64,000 nucleotides of DNA from Jilunia laotingensis (lineage in GTDB: Bacteria; Bacteroidota; Bacteroidia; Bacteroidales; Bacteroidaceae), in the NCBI RefSeq assembly GCF_014385165.1, contig NZ_JACRTF010000001.1, positions 4,340,001-4,404,000 on the forward strand. The letters are read 5' to 3'. Both the position numbers and the translations under genes were made by a program. Below are positions 18,575-28,612 of this stretch, piece by piece. The notes beneath the pieces were generated by a model, which did no database searches, was not told the DNA's origin, and saw nothing but the letters and a program-made list of their open reading frames with translations. Positions within the stretch are counted from its first letter, which is position 1; every line of letters begins with the position of its first letter.

Positions 18575-19681
18575 TTAAAGACTATATCCCCACTGCTCAA
18601 GGGCAAAACTCCAATTATCCTGCACCAACTGAACAGTACGGTCATCATACTTATACTTATTTTTCTTGTATCCTTTCTTACCACCCACATATTTATCAAT
18701 GGCTTGATACGCCTCATCAAAACCAGGAATGGAAAGCGTCTTATATATGTTTTCAGTCATTCCCATCGCATCAGCTTCGAAATCCTCAAATTTAACCTCG
18801 ATCAGATTACCTTCAGGAATATATTTCTTATCCGCTTCGTATTTATGATACAGCTTGGCGTAAATGGACAGTATATTCCGCTCCAACTCCTCATTGCTGA
18901 TATCTTCCAGCTTCAACGGTTGAATAGTATTGGTAAAGAAACTCCGCGTAGATTCGAAAACCGTATACGGATTACGTATCAGGTACACAAACTTCGCATT
19001 CGGGAACATCTTAACAAGCTCCTTCACACGTCCGGTATGAGGTGGGTTCTTACTCAAGAATTGAGTACCGTGCGTATTCCATAAAGAGATTTTTATCAAC
19101 TTGGTGAATGTCTCTTCAAATACCTTGAGTTCATCCTCAGTTATGGTGTCAAAAAGTAGATATTTGTCGGCATATTCCTGTTGATATTTCGGCAAGAACC
19201 AAAAATTATAATATGTATACGGCATCATATTGGCCAAAGCAAATTCTTCTTCCTGCGGGAGATCCACAGCCAATTCCATATTGTCGGTCGGACGTTTGTC
19301 GGGCATTAGCCAACTCATGTTCTTTTTAAAGAACGGCTGTCCCCACATCATCAAATGCGGAAACACAGTCTGATAGGTAGTGTTATATCCGAAATGCTTA
19401 TCACAGGAAAAAACATTATGAACAAAGGTAGTTCCGCTACGCCAATGTCCCAAAATAAAAACCGGATCATGCTCCAGTGGTTTATCAGCCAATAACTTTT
19501 CATAACGGGTGTCCTGCAAAGGTGCCAATGTAGAAAGCAACCGGCACACTGCTTTGGTCAAACGATATTTCCCTTTATAAGAAGCATCGATATCCCGACC
19601 TTTCGTTATAGAATTAAAAGTTTTCCAATCAGCCCCTACTAAGGTATTTATCGGAAGTTTATTAAATTCAAGTAGTCCCAC
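18575..19681 (-). CDS. PAPS-dependent sulfotransferase
   Basis: Transfers sulfate from PAPS to an acceptor. The 368 residues contain the 5'-phosphosulfate binding loop FILGHWRSGTTFVHN at 75-89 and the 3'-phosphate binding segment VYLIRNPYTVFESTRSFF in the second half. The length fits the bacterial sulfotransferase family. It lies 68 bases after cysN in an operon that makes PAPS. From memory, this arrangement parallels the B. thetaiotaomicron cluster around BT_0416, whose sulfotransferase sulfonates sterols; the acceptor here is not shown by sequence. Confidence 0.88.
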   Translation of the reverse strand: MGLLEFNKLPINTLVGADWKTFNSITKGRDIDASYKGKYRLTKAVCRLLSTLAPLQDTRYEKLLADKPLEHDPVFILGHWRSGTTFVHNVFSCDKHFGYNTTYQTVFPHLMMWGQPFFKKNMSWLMPDKRPTDNMELAVDLPQEEEFALANMMPYTYYNFWFLPKYQQEYADKYLLFDTITEDELKVFEETFTKLIKISLWNTHGTQFLSKNPPHTGRVKELVKMFPNAKFVYLIRNPYTVFESTRSFFTNTIQPLKLEDISNEELERNILSIYAKLYHKYEADKKYIPEGNLIEVKFEDFEADAMGMTENIYKTLSIPGFDEAYQAIDKYVGGKKGYKKNKYKYDDRTVQLVQDNWSFALEQWGYSL

Positions 19682-19749
19682 TTCTTTATTCGATAATTAG
19701 TATTTAAAGTCGCACACAGGTTCGACTTTCTGTTTATAATAAATCCTCT

Positions 19750-21180
19750 TTACTTCTCCAATTTCACTGCGAATCCCTGACGTTCAAGCTCCTTCACAGC
19801 CTTTTCTATAGCAGCGTAATGTTCCGGAGCTATGCCCAGCCCGGGAAGATTCAATACAGGAATATCCTCAGCAATATTCATGTCTTTTGTCTCGACCCGA
19901 TCTATGATCATACCCACAGCACTCGTATTATTCGTAATCGGATCGATCAGAATGAACGAACCGCAAGACTTATTCTTCTTATACGGATCAAAGAACAACT
20001 CTTTGGCGGTGGTCAGTACCACACGCGCTATTTCGTTGAGAGAAAGGAACGGCACGGAAGAGTGTTCCATCGTATTCACATCTACTTTATATTTGATACT
20101 GTCGATGCGGGTACGGCTCATATTAGTGGTTTGCTTGATAAAAAACGATTTATTTACATCCATCGGTTCTTCATCCATCCATACAAGCATGGCCTCAAAA
20201 TTACGGTCTACAATGGGCAAATTGTCCGGATGAACCAACATTTCTCCCCTTGATACGTCGATCTCATCCTCCAATGTGAGAGTTATGGCCTGAGGAGGAA
20301 AAGCATAATCCAATTCTCCGTCATACGTCACAATACTCTTCACATGAGAAACCTTTCCGGAAGGTAAAGCCATCACTTTGTCCCCCTTACGCACAACACC
20401 CGAAGCGACCTTGCCACAGAAACCACGGAAATCAAGATTCGGACGAAGCACATACTGTACGGGAAAACGGAAGTCCGACAAATTATGATCGTTATCGATA
20501 TGGACCGTTTCCAAGAAATCAAGCAATGAAATGCCCTTATACCAAGGCGTACGGTCTGACTTCTCAACTACATTGTCACCGTCCAACGCAGAAAGAGGTA
20601 TGCAGTTCACATCAGGAATGCCTAACGGTGCTACAAACTTCATATAATCGGAAACAATCTCGTTGAACCTATCTTCTGAGAAATCAACCAGATCCATCTT
20701 ATTGACAGCCAGTACCACATGCTTTATTCCTAACAGCGAAACCAAAAAAGTATGCCGGCGGGTCTGGGTAATCACTCCCATACGGGCATCGACAAGAATG
20801 ATGGCGAGATTGGCAGTTGAACCGCCCGTAATCATATTGCGCGTATACTGCTCATGTCCCGGAGTATCGGCTATGATGAATTTACGGTTATTGGTCGAGA
20901 AGTACCGATAGGCAACATCGATTGTGATCCCCTGTTCACGTTCAGCTTTCAGGCCATCAAGTAACAGTGCATAATCGATATGCTCACCCGCATTCCCCAT
21001 ACGCTTACTATCACGTTCGAGCGCATCCAATTGATCTTCATACAGCTTCTTACTATCAAATAGCAAACGACCGATCAAAGTCGACTTTCCGTCATCTACC
21101 GAACCAGCCGTCAAAAGGCGGAGCAAATCTTTCTGTTCGTCTTTGTCCAGAAATGCTTTTATATCTAATGTTTCTCCCAT
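19750..21180 (-). CDS. cysN: Sulfate adenylyltransferase large subunit (GTPase)
   Basis: Couples GTP hydrolysis to synthesis of adenosine phosphosulfate by CysD. It has the EF-Tu-like GTPase motifs: GSVDDGKS at 26-33, DTPGHEQY in G3 and NKMD in G4, followed by two beta-barrel domains. 476 residues is normal for CysN without a fused kinase; the kinase is separate here (cysC). It lies 29 bases after cysD. Confidence 0.96.
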   Translation of the reverse strand: MGETLDIKAFLDKDEQKDLLRLLTAGSVDDGKSTLIGRLLFDSKKLYEDQLDALERDSKRMGNAGEHIDYALLLDGLKAEREQGITIDVAYRYFSTNNRKFIIADTPGHEQYTRNMITGGSTANLAIILVDARMGVITQTRRHTFLVSLLGIKHVVLAVNKMDLVDFSEDRFNEIVSDYMKFVAPLGIPDVNCIPLSALDGDNVVEKSDRTPWYKGISLLDFLETVHIDNDHNLSDFRFPVQYVLRPNLDFRGFCGKVASGVVRKGDKVMALPSGKVSHVKSIVTYDGELDYAFPPQAITLTLEDEIDVSRGEMLVHPDNLPIVDRNFEAMLVWMDEEPMDVNKSFFIKQTTNMSRTRIDSIKYKVDVNTMEHSSVPFLSLNEIARVVLTTAKELFFDPYKKNKSCGSFILIDPITNNTSAVGMIIDRVETKDMNIAEDIPVLNLPGLGIAPEHYAAIEKAVKELERQGFAVKLEK

Positions 21181-21209
21181 TTTTAGTATCCTTTTCTTTA
21201 TTTTAAAAT

Positions 21210-22121
21210 TTAGAAGTAACCCTCGCGTTTTTTCTGCTCCATGCTCGCATCCTGATCGAAATCAATCACGCGGGTAGTACGTTCACTCTTCGTCGTGGTC
21301 ATCATCTCTTCCACAATTTTCTCAATGGTATCGGCCTCGCTCTCGACCGCCCCGGTCAATGGCCAACATCCTAACGTACGGAAACGAACCATCTTCATCT
21401 GAATCTGATCACGATATTTTTCCGGCAAGCGATCATCATCGGCCATGATCAGATTACCGTCGATTTCCACACACGGACGTTCTTTCGCATAGTATAAAGG
21501 CACGATCGGAATATTTTCCAAACGTATATACTGCCAGATATCCAGTTCCGTCCAGTTACTCAACGGAAATACGCGAATGCTCTCCCCTTTATGCACACGG
21601 GCATTATAGATATCCCACAATTCCGGTCTTTGGTTCTTCGGGTCCCATTGATGGAACTTATCACGGAATGAGAAAATACGCTCTTTGGCACGCGACTTCT
21701 CTTCATCGCGACGGGCTCCTCCAAAAGCAGCATCAAATTTATATTTATCAAGCCCGCGAAGCAATGCCTGGGTCTTCATCAGATCAGTATGCACCTTACT
21801 ACCGTGAGTGAAAGGGCCGACACCTGCATGAAAAGCCTCCATATTACTCTCCACAATCAGATTCCAACCATATTTCTTCGCATATTCATCACGGAATTGA
21901 ATCATCTCCTTAAATTTCCATTTAGAATCGATGTGCATCAAAGGAAACGGCACCTTCCCCGGATAAAATGCTTTCTCCGCCAAACGTACCATGACAGACG
22001 AATCCTTTCCAATGCTGTATAGCATCACAGGATTCTCAAATTCCGCAGCCACTTCACGGATGATATGTATAGACTCTGCTTCGAGTTCCTTCAAGTGGCT
22101 TAATTTATACTCTTCTTTCAT
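21210..22121 (-). CDS. cysD: Sulfate adenylyltransferase small subunit
   Basis: ATP sulfurylase catalytic subunit, forming APS from ATP and sulfate. 303 residues with the PP-loop SIGKDSS at 36-42 and the family motifs [17 protein letters not shown] and [13 protein letters not shown]. It lies 31 bases after cysC and forms a complex with the adjacent cysN product. Confidence 0.97.
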   Translation of the reverse strand: MKEEYKLSHLKELEAESIHIIREVAAEFENPVMLYSIGKDSSVMVRLAEKAFYPGKVPFPLMHIDSKWKFKEMIQFRDEYAKKYGWNLIVESNMEAFHAGVGPFTHGSKVHTDLMKTQALLRGLDKYKFDAAFGGARRDEEKSRAKERIFSFRDKFHQWDPKNQRPELWDIYNARVHKGESIRVFPLSNWTELDIWQYIRLENIPIVPLYYAKERPCVEIDGNLIMADDDRLPEKYRDQIQMKMVRFRTLGCWPLTGAVESEADTIEKIVEEMMTTTKSERTTRVIDFDQDASMEQKKREGYF

Positions 22122-22152
22122 TATATTCTTATTTTATTATACGCTTATTCAA

Positions 22153-22758
22153 TTACCTTCTTACCTTCGGAAGTATCAGTTCGAGCAATCGGTTGACCGA
22201 TTCTTCCAATGACAACTTGGAGGTATCCAATTCCAATGCAGGATGTTCGGGCGCTTCAAAAGGGGCAGAGATACCCGTGAAATTCCGGATTTCACCTTTC
22301 CGAGCCTTGGCATATAAACCTTTTACATCTCTCTTTTCACATTCTGCAAGCGGTGTACTGACAAATATTTCCAAAAAATCTTCTTTTCCGATAATGTCGG
22401 AAGCCATCTCACGAATATCATTATTGGGACTGATAAAGGCAGCAATCGTGATAATTCCCGTATCAATAAAAAGTTTGGAAACTTCAGCGATGCGACGGAT
22501 ATTTTCTACCCGGTCGGCTTCGGAAAAGCCTAGATTATTGTTGATTCCACTACGTATATTGTCACCGTCAAGAATCCGGCATAACAATCCGCGTTTATGC
22601 AGTTCACGTTCCAAAGCAATAGCAATCGTACTCTTGCCTGATCCGCTCAGGCCGGTGAACCAAATCATGACACTATGCTGTTTCAACAAATTTTCCTTGT
22701 CCTGCCGTGCCAACATTCTATCAAAAATCGGGTATATATTATTCTTATTTTCCATCAT
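22153..22758 (-). CDS. cysC: Adenylylsulfate kinase
   Basis: Phosphorylates APS to PAPS, the sulfate donor used by the sulfotransferase downstream. 201 residues with Walker A GLSGSGKS at 36-43, LDGDNIR for APS binding and FISPNNDIRE. It stands 13 bases after the transporter gene. Confidence 0.96.
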   Translation of the reverse strand: MMENKNNIYPIFDRMLARQDKENLLKQHSVMIWFTGLSGSGKSTIAIALERELHKRGLLCRILDGDNIRSGINNNLGFSEADRVENIRRIAEVSKLFIDTGIITIAAFISPNNDIREMASDIIGKEDFLEIFVSTPLAECEKRDVKGLYAKARKGEIRNFTGISAPFEAPEHPALELDTSKLSLEESVNRLLELILPKVRR

Positions 22759-22771
22759 TTACATTTCTAAA

Positions 22772-24328
22772 TTAAAAAGGCCAGATCAAAGGTATCAGGA
22801 ATACCGAAATAAGGAAAGTTATTATATTCAATGGCAAACCGATACGGACAAAATCCATAAATTTATAGTTTCCGATACCTTGCACGATCAGATTTGTCTG
22901 ATAACCGATCGGAGTAGAGAAACTTGCAGAGGCCGCCATACAGATTACTACAAAGAACGGTGTAGGATCTACTCCCAACTGTTGTGAAAGAGCCAACGCC
23001 AATGGAAATGCCAAAGCCGCTGCCGCATTATTCGTTATAAGTTCAGTAAAGAGGTTGGTAATTACAAAAAGAATGGCGAGTAACACATGAGGTCCGTAGT
23101 TATGGCTCAACCCGATGATGTAGTGGGCCACCCCATCGGCAACTCCCGAATTTACCATTGCTTTACTGATGGCAAAAGCACAAGCAATCGTTATCAGTAT
23201 GTCCCATGAGATATATTTGGTATACTTACGTGCAGGGAATATTTTGGTCCATGCCATAATGATGGTAGTCACACAAACGAAGAAGAACATATCCAGCTTG
23301 ATATTCGGGAACATCTCCTTCGTCACCGGAAGCTCTCCGACTGTCGCACCAACAATCATAAGAATCAATAAGATCAAAGCAAACCAACGTTTTTTCTTTC
23401 CGGGAACCGGTTCCGTGTCTTTTCCATTGGCAAGCATCATAAAGACCGACGACTCCCCCCATGTCGGGATAAAGGTATCGTCCGCCATCACTACCAAAGT
23501 GTCTCCTTCACGAAGTACTATTTGATTCAGGTTCGTAACAAACCGTTGTCCGTTACGAGTCTTTATCTCTTTCACTTCCGCTCCATAGTGACGCTGAAAA
23601 TTAAAATCAGCCAAAGTTTTATTAATACCCGGAAAACGTGCCCCCAACACGGCTTCTACCCGGTGAAGTTTTTCACCGTCTTCTACTTCTTCGTCAGGGA
23701 CAGCCGTATCCGGTCGGGCATCCGGAAGAAGTTTCTTGGAGAACAAGAAAAGGTAAATAATGCCGGCAATCGCTATAAAGATACCGACTTTACCCAACTC
23801 GAACATCGTAAAACCTTCATATCCTGCTTCTAAAATCATACCATGCACCACAAGATTGGTAGAGGTACCGATCAATGTACAAATACCCCCCAGAATAGTG
23901 ACATAAGAAAGGGGGATGAGGAACTTGGTGGCAGGTAAATGAACAGACTGCGCCCAACGTTTGATGATCGGTGCAAAAATAACGACAACCGGTGTGTTGT
24001 TCAGAAAAGCAGAAATAAAAGCGATAGACGGCAGCATTCGAAATTGTGCCTTAAATACAGTCGTTTTCCCTTCCGGAAGTAACTTTTTAATCACCTGCCC
24101 CAGTGCCCCTGATTGACGAACACCTTCACTTACCAGAAAGAGCATGGCAACAGTAATCATTCCTTTATTGCTAAATCCTTCGAGCATCTCCTTCGGAGTC
24201 AGAATCCCTGCGCAGAGAAACAACACAACAACCGAAAAGAGTACCATTCCCGGACGCATCTTGTCCAAAATCAGAGCAATCACCATTCCCAATAAGGACA
24301 GCAGCACAAATGCAATTTCAAACGTCAT
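22772..24328 (-). CDS. SLC13/DASS-family anion transporter, probably sulfate uptake
   Basis: 518 residues with about ten to twelve membrane segments and a soluble RCK/TrkA-C-like domain at about 200-270 (LADFNFQRHYGAEVKEIKTR .. LREGDTLVVMA). Family motifs SNTPVV-like (FLNNTPVVVIFAP), IGTSTNLVVHG and TPIGYQTNLIVQG mark the two ion/substrate-binding hairpins. The start is taken at MTFEIAFV; the upstream ATG at 24343 abuts the cysQ stop. Position between cysQ and cysC suggests sulfate import for PAPS synthesis. Confidence 0.85.
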   Translation of the reverse strand: MTFEIAFVLLSLLGMVIALILDKMRPGMVLFSVVVLFLCAGILTPKEMLEGFSNKGMITVAMLFLVSEGVRQSGALGQVIKKLLPEGKTTVFKAQFRMLPSIAFISAFLNNTPVVVIFAPIIKRWAQSVHLPATKFLIPLSYVTILGGICTLIGTSTNLVVHGMILEAGYEGFTMFELGKVGIFIAIAGIIYLFLFSKKLLPDARPDTAVPDEEVEDGEKLHRVEAVLGARFPGINKTLADFNFQRHYGAEVKEIKTRNGQRFVTNLNQIVLREGDTLVVMADDTFIPTWGESSVFMMLANGKDTEPVPGKKKRWFALILLILMIVGATVGELPVTKEMFPNIKLDMFFFVCVTTIIMAWTKIFPARKYTKYISWDILITIACAFAISKAMVNSGVADGVAHYIIGLSHNYGPHVLLAILFVITNLFTELITNNAAAALAFPLALALSQQLGVDPTPFFVVICMAASASFSTPIGYQTNLIVQGIGNYKFMDFVRIGLPLNIITFLISVFLIPLIWPF

Positions 24329-24343
24329 AGATATACAGACCAA

Positions 24344-25168
24344 TTAATGATTTACTCGTTTCTTCTCCACGATGAACCACGGGTTCAACAGATCTTCCTT
24401 ATTGTAAGACAACGGAACATCCTGTCCCGCTTGATACACTTCCATACCTGCCGCCCGGGCAATTGCGTGTCCCGCAGCAGTGTCCCATTCCATCGTCGGA
24501 GCAAAACGCGGATATACGTCTGCCTTTCCCTCTGCAACCAGACATATTTTTATGGAACTTCCACTTGATATCAACTCCACATTATCATGCTGTTGCCGCA
24601 TTTCATGAATATAAGCTTCTGTTTCAGGTGTGAGATGTGAACGGGAAGCTACGACAATATAACGATCGCGGGAGTACGGTTGCGGCAAACGAACGGCCGA
24701 AGCAATCAGTTTATCAACCGACACTCCATCGGGCAAAGAAGTAATGCCTGAGAGCTTATAAGCACCCAAAGATTCCTCCGCGAAATAAAGTTCTTGCTTC
24801 ACCGGCAAATAAATAACTCCTATCACAGGTATGCCTTCACGAACCAATGCGATGTTCACCGTAAATTCCCCGTTACGTTTAATGAACTCTTTGGTTCCGT
24901 CCAGCGGATCTACAATCCATAATTCCCGCCAATCTTTCCGTACCGTATAATCCATATGTCTCCCTTCTTCACTCAACAGTGGGAAAGGCGTATCTTTTAA
25001 AATTCCGGCAATCGTTTCATGCGCTTTACGGTCAGCAATAGTTAAGGGGGAATTATCGGCTTTCCTCTCTATCTCAAAATCCGACGAGGGATCATTATAG
25101 ATAGAAAGTATCTTTTCACCTGCTCTCAGGGCCGCGTCAACAGCAACAAACAAATATTTCTGTTCCAT
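24344..25168 (-). CDS. cysQ: 3'(2'),5'-bisphosphate nucleotidase
   Basis: Hydrolyses PAP, the by-product of sulfotransferases, to AMP. The 274 residues show the inositol monophosphatase-fold metal site: LSEEG, then DPLDGTKEFIKR, and MEWDTAAGHAIA near the C-terminus. First gene of the sulfonation operon; its presence fits removal of PAP made by the sulfotransferase. A TACTTTTG -7 box lies upstream at 25232-25239. Confidence 0.94.
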   Translation of the reverse strand: MEQKYLFVAVDAALRAGEKILSIYNDPSSDFEIERKADNSPLTIADRKAHETIAGILKDTPFPLLSEEGRHMDYTVRKDWRELWIVDPLDGTKEFIKRNGEFTVNIALVREGIPVIGVIYLPVKQELYFAEESLGAYKLSGITSLPDGVSVDKLIASAVRLPQPYSRDRYIVVASRSHLTPETEAYIHEMRQQHDNVELISSGSSIKICLVAEGKADVYPRFAPTMEWDTAAGHAIARAAGMEVYQAGQDVPLSYNKEDLLNPWFIVEKKRVNH

Positions 25169-25231
25169 CTTGTCAATCTAATTATTACCTCGTTTCCGAC
25201 AAGGCGTAATATGTCATTCTATAAAGAACTG

Positions 25232-25239
25232 CAAAAGTA
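25232..25239 (-). promoter_or_regulatory. -7 box upstream of the sulfonation operon
   Basis: The minus strand reads TACTTTTG (TAnnTTTG), 63 bases before the cysQ ATG. The -33 element is not convincing. Confidence 0.4.
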
Positions 25240-25371
25240 AAAACTTTTTCTGCTGATAAAGTTTCCCCGCATACATTTATAACTTCTTTTAGCATAGCCG
25301 TGAAATTTCCTAAAACGTTTTCACACTAAGGTACTTTCTCAAGTTTTCCTCTCCAAAGTCACAGGATATTA

Positions 25372-25436
25372 CTTAAAAAGGCAGCAACTTCCCAGCTACT
25401 GCCCTTTTACCGGAAGTTTGCTTTTCAACTTCCGGA
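25372..25436 (-). terminator. Tandem hairpins after the SPOR lipoprotein gene
   Basis: Two stem-loops: 25410-25418 with 25427-25435 (CCGGAAGTT, perfect) and 25375-25384 with 25399-25408, the latter followed on the minus strand by a T run. They end the SDR-lipocalin-SPOR unit. Confidence 0.7.
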
Positions 25437-25455
25437 TATTACCAAAAAGAAATAA

Positions 25456-25956
25456 TTAATATACTCTGTAAAGCAACCATGCACCCTGGAAGTCTTTCCG
25501 GTTAGGATACTTCGCTTTGAATGCATCACGAGCCTGTGCTGCAGAAGCTCTGTCACCGAAAGTGTTTACAATGACACGGTACATGGCAGTATCAGCGTTA
25601 AATGCAATAATCGGGTTATAACCTTCAGCGATCAAAAAGTCTCTCAAGCCTTCTGCATTCGCTTTCAAACCAAAACTACCGCACACTACGCTATAGTCTT
25701 TCATGCTACTGTTATCTCCTGAAACAACCGTCACCTTTTCCTGACGTACACCGTTTGCCGAATCAGTGGCTTTCTTCACTTCAACGGGAGCTGCAACAAC
25801 GGGAGTCACTTCCACCGGAGCCTCAACCTGAGGTTCGGCCAATTCCTGTTGTTTCGCTTTCTCATATGCTTTTTTATATGCACTCTCGCTTGATTTACAG
25901 GAAGCAAACGCCAGTACCATACAAACGCCCATTCCCAATACTACCAATTTTTTCAT
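25456..25956 (-). CDS. SPOR-domain lipoprotein
   Basis: 166 residues: lipoprotein signal with Cys20 (LAFASCKSSE), a Pro/Val/Glu-rich linker (EPQVEAPVEVTPVVAAPVEV) and a C-terminal SPOR domain (about 90-166, DYSVVCGSFGLKANAEGLRDFL .. YRVIVNTFGDRASAAQARDAF). SPOR domains bind denuded peptidoglycan, often at the division site. It lies 29 bases after the lipocalin-like gene on the same strand. Confidence 0.88.
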   Translation of the reverse strand: MKKLVVLGMGVCMVLAFASCKSSESAYKKAYEKAKQQELAEPQVEAPVEVTPVVAAPVEVKKATDSANGVRQEKVTVVSGDNSSMKDYSVVCGSFGLKANAEGLRDFLIAEGYNPIIAFNADTAMYRVIVNTFGDRASAAQARDAFKAKYPNRKDFQGAWLLYRVY

Positions 25957-25985
25957 AACCTATACATTTTAATTAATAAATTCAT

Positions 25986-26393
25986 TTAATATTTTCTGAA
26001 AACAGATATAATTCCTTCATAATCGAGACGAAGTGTTGAAGAAGAAAGTTCATCTATGCGGAATGTACGTTCATTATCCTCCCATCCCATATATTTATCA
26101 TAAATTTCCCCTTTATATTCGGGCAGCAAAATAATAGAAATTTTATCATCTTGCAAAGAATAATTTCCAAAAAAAGTTTGATTACCTCCATCCGGCAACA
26201 AACAAATGGCTGAAAAGCTACCTTTTTGAAAATTATAGAATACACTATCTACTTTCTGCACCGTACCGTCAGCAAATTCATAAGTCCGCAACTGCCATTT
26301 GGCAGTCAACTTATCTTCATCATCACCGGAACAAGAAGCCAAAGTGCTACAAAACAACAAAAGCAACCCCAACAAGTTTAACCACTTCTTCAT
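25986..26393 (-). CDS. Small lipoprotein, lipocalin-like
   Basis: 135 residues from ATG at 26393. The lipoprotein signal ends LASC (Cys21) followed by SGDDED, an acidic stretch like the Bacteroides lipoprotein export signal. The body (KLTAKWQLRTYEFADG .. TFFGNYSLQDDKISI .. STLRLDYEGIISVFRKY) has the short beta-strand pattern of lipocalin-like Bacteroides lipoproteins. It begins five bases after the SDR stop codon, so the two are probably translationally linked. Function unknown. Confidence 0.6.
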   Translation of the reverse strand: MKKWLNLLGLLLLFCSTLASCSGDDEDKLTAKWQLRTYEFADGTVQKVDSVFYNFQKGSFSAICLLPDGGNQTFFGNYSLQDDKISIILLPEYKGEIYDKYMGWEDNERTFRIDELSSSTLRLDYEGIISVFRKY

Positions 26394-26398
26394 CCTTA

Positions 26399-27166
26399 TC
26401 AATCTTTCTTTTTGTATGAAATGGTACCTGTCGCCTGATAAGTAGGCATCACCAGAACTTCTGCTATCTGTACGTGTTCAGGGGCTGATGCAGCATAGTA
26501 TACAGTTTCCGCGATATCATCTCCTGTCAATGGACGAATTCCCTTATAAAAATTATCGGCTGCCTGCTTGTCACCCCGATAACGGACAACCGTAAAATTA
26601 GTTTCTACCATTCCCGGCTTAACGTTCGTGACTCTCAACGGAGTATCTACCAAGTCGATACGAAGCCCGTCCGAAAGAGCTTTTACGGCAGCCTTGGTAG
26701 CGCAATAAACGCTCCCCCCCGGATAAGCTGCATCTCCGGCAATAGAACCTATATTGACAATATGCCCTCTCCCGCGTTCCACCATGCCGGGAACGACCAA
26801 GCGTGTGATGGCCAACAAAGCTTTTATATTCGTGTCGATCACAACATCCCACTCGTCGAGGTTTCCTTCAAATTCTTTATCCACACCTATGACCAAGCCT
26901 GCATTGTTTATCAGCACATCGATCGCCTGCCATTCCTTGGGAAGAGAAGCTAGAGCTTCCATAGCAGCTTTGCGATCGCGCACGTCAAAAGGCAACAAAT
27001 AAACACGGACACCATAGGATGTTTCCAATTCATTCTTCAGCTCGTTAAGTTTATCTACATTACGGGCATTAAGGATCAGATCTGATCCTTGAGAAGCAAA
27101 CTTACGCGCGCAGCCTTCGCCGATCCCGCTACTTGCTCCGGTAATAAAAACAATCTTACCTTTCAT
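26399..27166 (-). CDS. Short-chain dehydrogenase/reductase (YdfG-like)
   Basis: NAD(P)-dependent oxidoreductase, 255 residues. TGASSGIG at 9-16 binds the cofactor, NNAG is at 87-90, and the catalytic Ser141, Tyr154 and Lys158 (YCATK) are all present. Overall it resembles YdfG-type 3-hydroxy acid/serine dehydrogenases. A TACTTTTG -7 box at 27195-27202 probably starts a transcript through the lipocalin-like and SPOR genes. Confidence 0.9.
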   Translation of the reverse strand: MKGKIVFITGASSGIGEGCARKFASQGSDLILNARNVDKLNELKNELETSYGVRVYLLPFDVRDRKAAMEALASLPKEWQAIDVLINNAGLVIGVDKEFEGNLDEWDVVIDTNIKALLAITRLVVPGMVERGRGHIVNIGSIAGDAAYPGGSVYCATKAAVKALSDGLRIDLVDTPLRVTNVKPGMVETNFTVVRYRGDKQAADNFYKGIRPLTGDDIAETVYYAASAPEHVQIAEVLVMPTYQATGTISYKKKD

Positions 27167-27194
27167 ATTGTTAGATGTAATAAGAATTAAGCAA

Positions 27195-27202
27195 CAAAAG
27201 TA
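27195..27202 (-). promoter_or_regulatory. -7 box of the SDR gene
   Basis: The minus strand reads TACTTTTG, 28 bases before the ATG at 27166. No matching -33 box was found. Confidence 0.4.
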
Positions 27203-27289
27203 CGGCTTAACCAGCTATCATTCGGTCGTTCTCTTAGTTAAATAAGATTAAACCGGAGGATATAAAATTATTTCCCCCATAAGTTACCG

Positions 27290-27297
27290 TATCTTTG
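27290..27297 (+). promoter_or_regulatory. -7 box of the helicase gene
   Basis: TATCTTTG matches TAnnTTTG and lies 46 bases before the ATG. The -33 region has no clear TTTG. Confidence 0.4.
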
Positions 27298-27343
27298 CGC
27301 AGTATAACATAACAGAGCCGCGAGGCTCATTCAATTTTTTTAC

Positions 27344-28612
27344 ATGATATTTGAAGAATTAAACCTGATAGAGCCTATATTGAAGGCTCTGAATCAAGAG
27401 GGATACACCTCTCCCACTCCGATACAAGAACAATCAATACCCGTTTTACTCCAAGGAAAAGATTTATTAGGATGCGCCCAGACCGGCACAGGAAAAACAG
27501 CCGCTTTTTCAATCCCTATTTTGCAAAAGCTATATAAGACTGACCACCGCAAAGGAATCAAAGCTCTTATCCTGACTCCTACCCGTGAACTGGCTATCCA
27601 AATCGGTGAAAGCTTTGAGGCTTACGGACGTTACACCGGACTGAAACATGCCGTCATCTACGGAGGCGTGGGGCAAAAGTCACAAACAGATGCCTTGAAC
27701 AATGGGGTACAAATATTGATTGCCACTCCGGGACGTTTACTCGATCTCATTTCTCAAGGATATGTTTCACTTAAAAGTCTGGATTTTTTTGTACTGGATG
27801 AAGCCGATCGGATGCTCGACATGGGATTTATCCATGACATACGCCGAATCCTGAAGCTCCTACCGACCCGCCGGCAGACGCTGTTTTTCTCCGCTACGAT
27901 GCCCCCCGAAATAGAATCGTTAGCCAATTCCATGCTGATGAATCCTGTAAAAGTAGAAGTAACTCCTGCTTCGTCAACAGTAGACACGATTTCGCAATTT
28001 GTCTATTTCGTTGAGAAGAAAGAAAAAAAGGACTTGCTGCTGCATTTACTGAAAGATAATTCCATCGAATCGGTGCTTGTTTTCACACGTACCAAATATG
28101 GCGCAGACAAGCTTGCCCGAATATTGACCAAATCCGGAGTACGTGCAGAAGCAATTCACGGCAATAAATCGCAAAACGCACGGCAACGCGCTCTGACAGA
28201 ATTCAAAAATCATACATTAAGAGTGCTGATCGCTACCGACATTGCTGCGCGTGGCATCGATGTCGACCAGTTGTCCCATGTGATCAACTATGAGTTGCCG
28301 AATATTCCCGAGACATATGTACACCGGATCGGTCGTACGGGCCGTGCCGGACACGAAGGCATCGCTATCTCTTTTTGTGAATCCGACGAGCTGCCCTACC
28401 TGAAAGACATCCAGAAATTAATCGGCAAGAACATACCTGTTGTCAAGGAACACCCATTCGTCACAGATGAAGGCGTAAAGGCGCAAGAGACGAAAACCGA
28501 AGAAATCAAGGCGAAAGCAAAAGAAAATAAAGTCTATCGAGGAAGCCGTGCCAACGGAGATTATTGGAGAAGAAAAAAGCAGGCGCCAAAAGGAGAAAAC
28601 AAGAAAAAATAA
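27344..28612 (+). CDS. DEAD-box ATP-dependent RNA helicase (RhlE-like)
   Basis: 422 residues. Q motif near 25-30, Walker A AQTGTGKT at 45-52, PTRELA at 79-84, DEAD at 152-155, SAT at 183-185, and [10 protein letters not shown] in the second RecA domain. The C-terminal tail after about 375 is basic ([22 protein letters not shown]), as in RhlE-type helicases that act on ribosomal or cold-structured RNA. Monocistronic. Confidence 0.95.
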   Translation: MIFEELNLIEPILKALNQEGYTSPTPIQEQSIPVLLQGKDLLGCAQTGTGKTAAFSIPILQKLYKTDHRKGIKALILTPTRELAIQIGESFEAYGRYTGLKHAVIYGGVGQKSQTDALNNGVQILIATPGRLLDLISQGYVSLKSLDFFVLDEADRMLDMGFIHDIRRILKLLPTRRQTLFFSATMPPEIESLANSMLMNPVKVEVTPASSTVDTISQFVYFVEKKEKKDLLLHLLKDNSIESVLVFTRTKYGADKLARILTKSGVRAEAIHGNKSQNARQRALTEFKNHTLRVLIATDIAARGIDVDQLSHVINYELPNIPETYVHRIGRTGRAGHEGIAISFCESDELPYLKDIQKLIGKNIPVVKEHPFVTDEGVKAQETKTEEIKAKAKENKVYRGSRANGDYWRRKKQAPKGENKKK

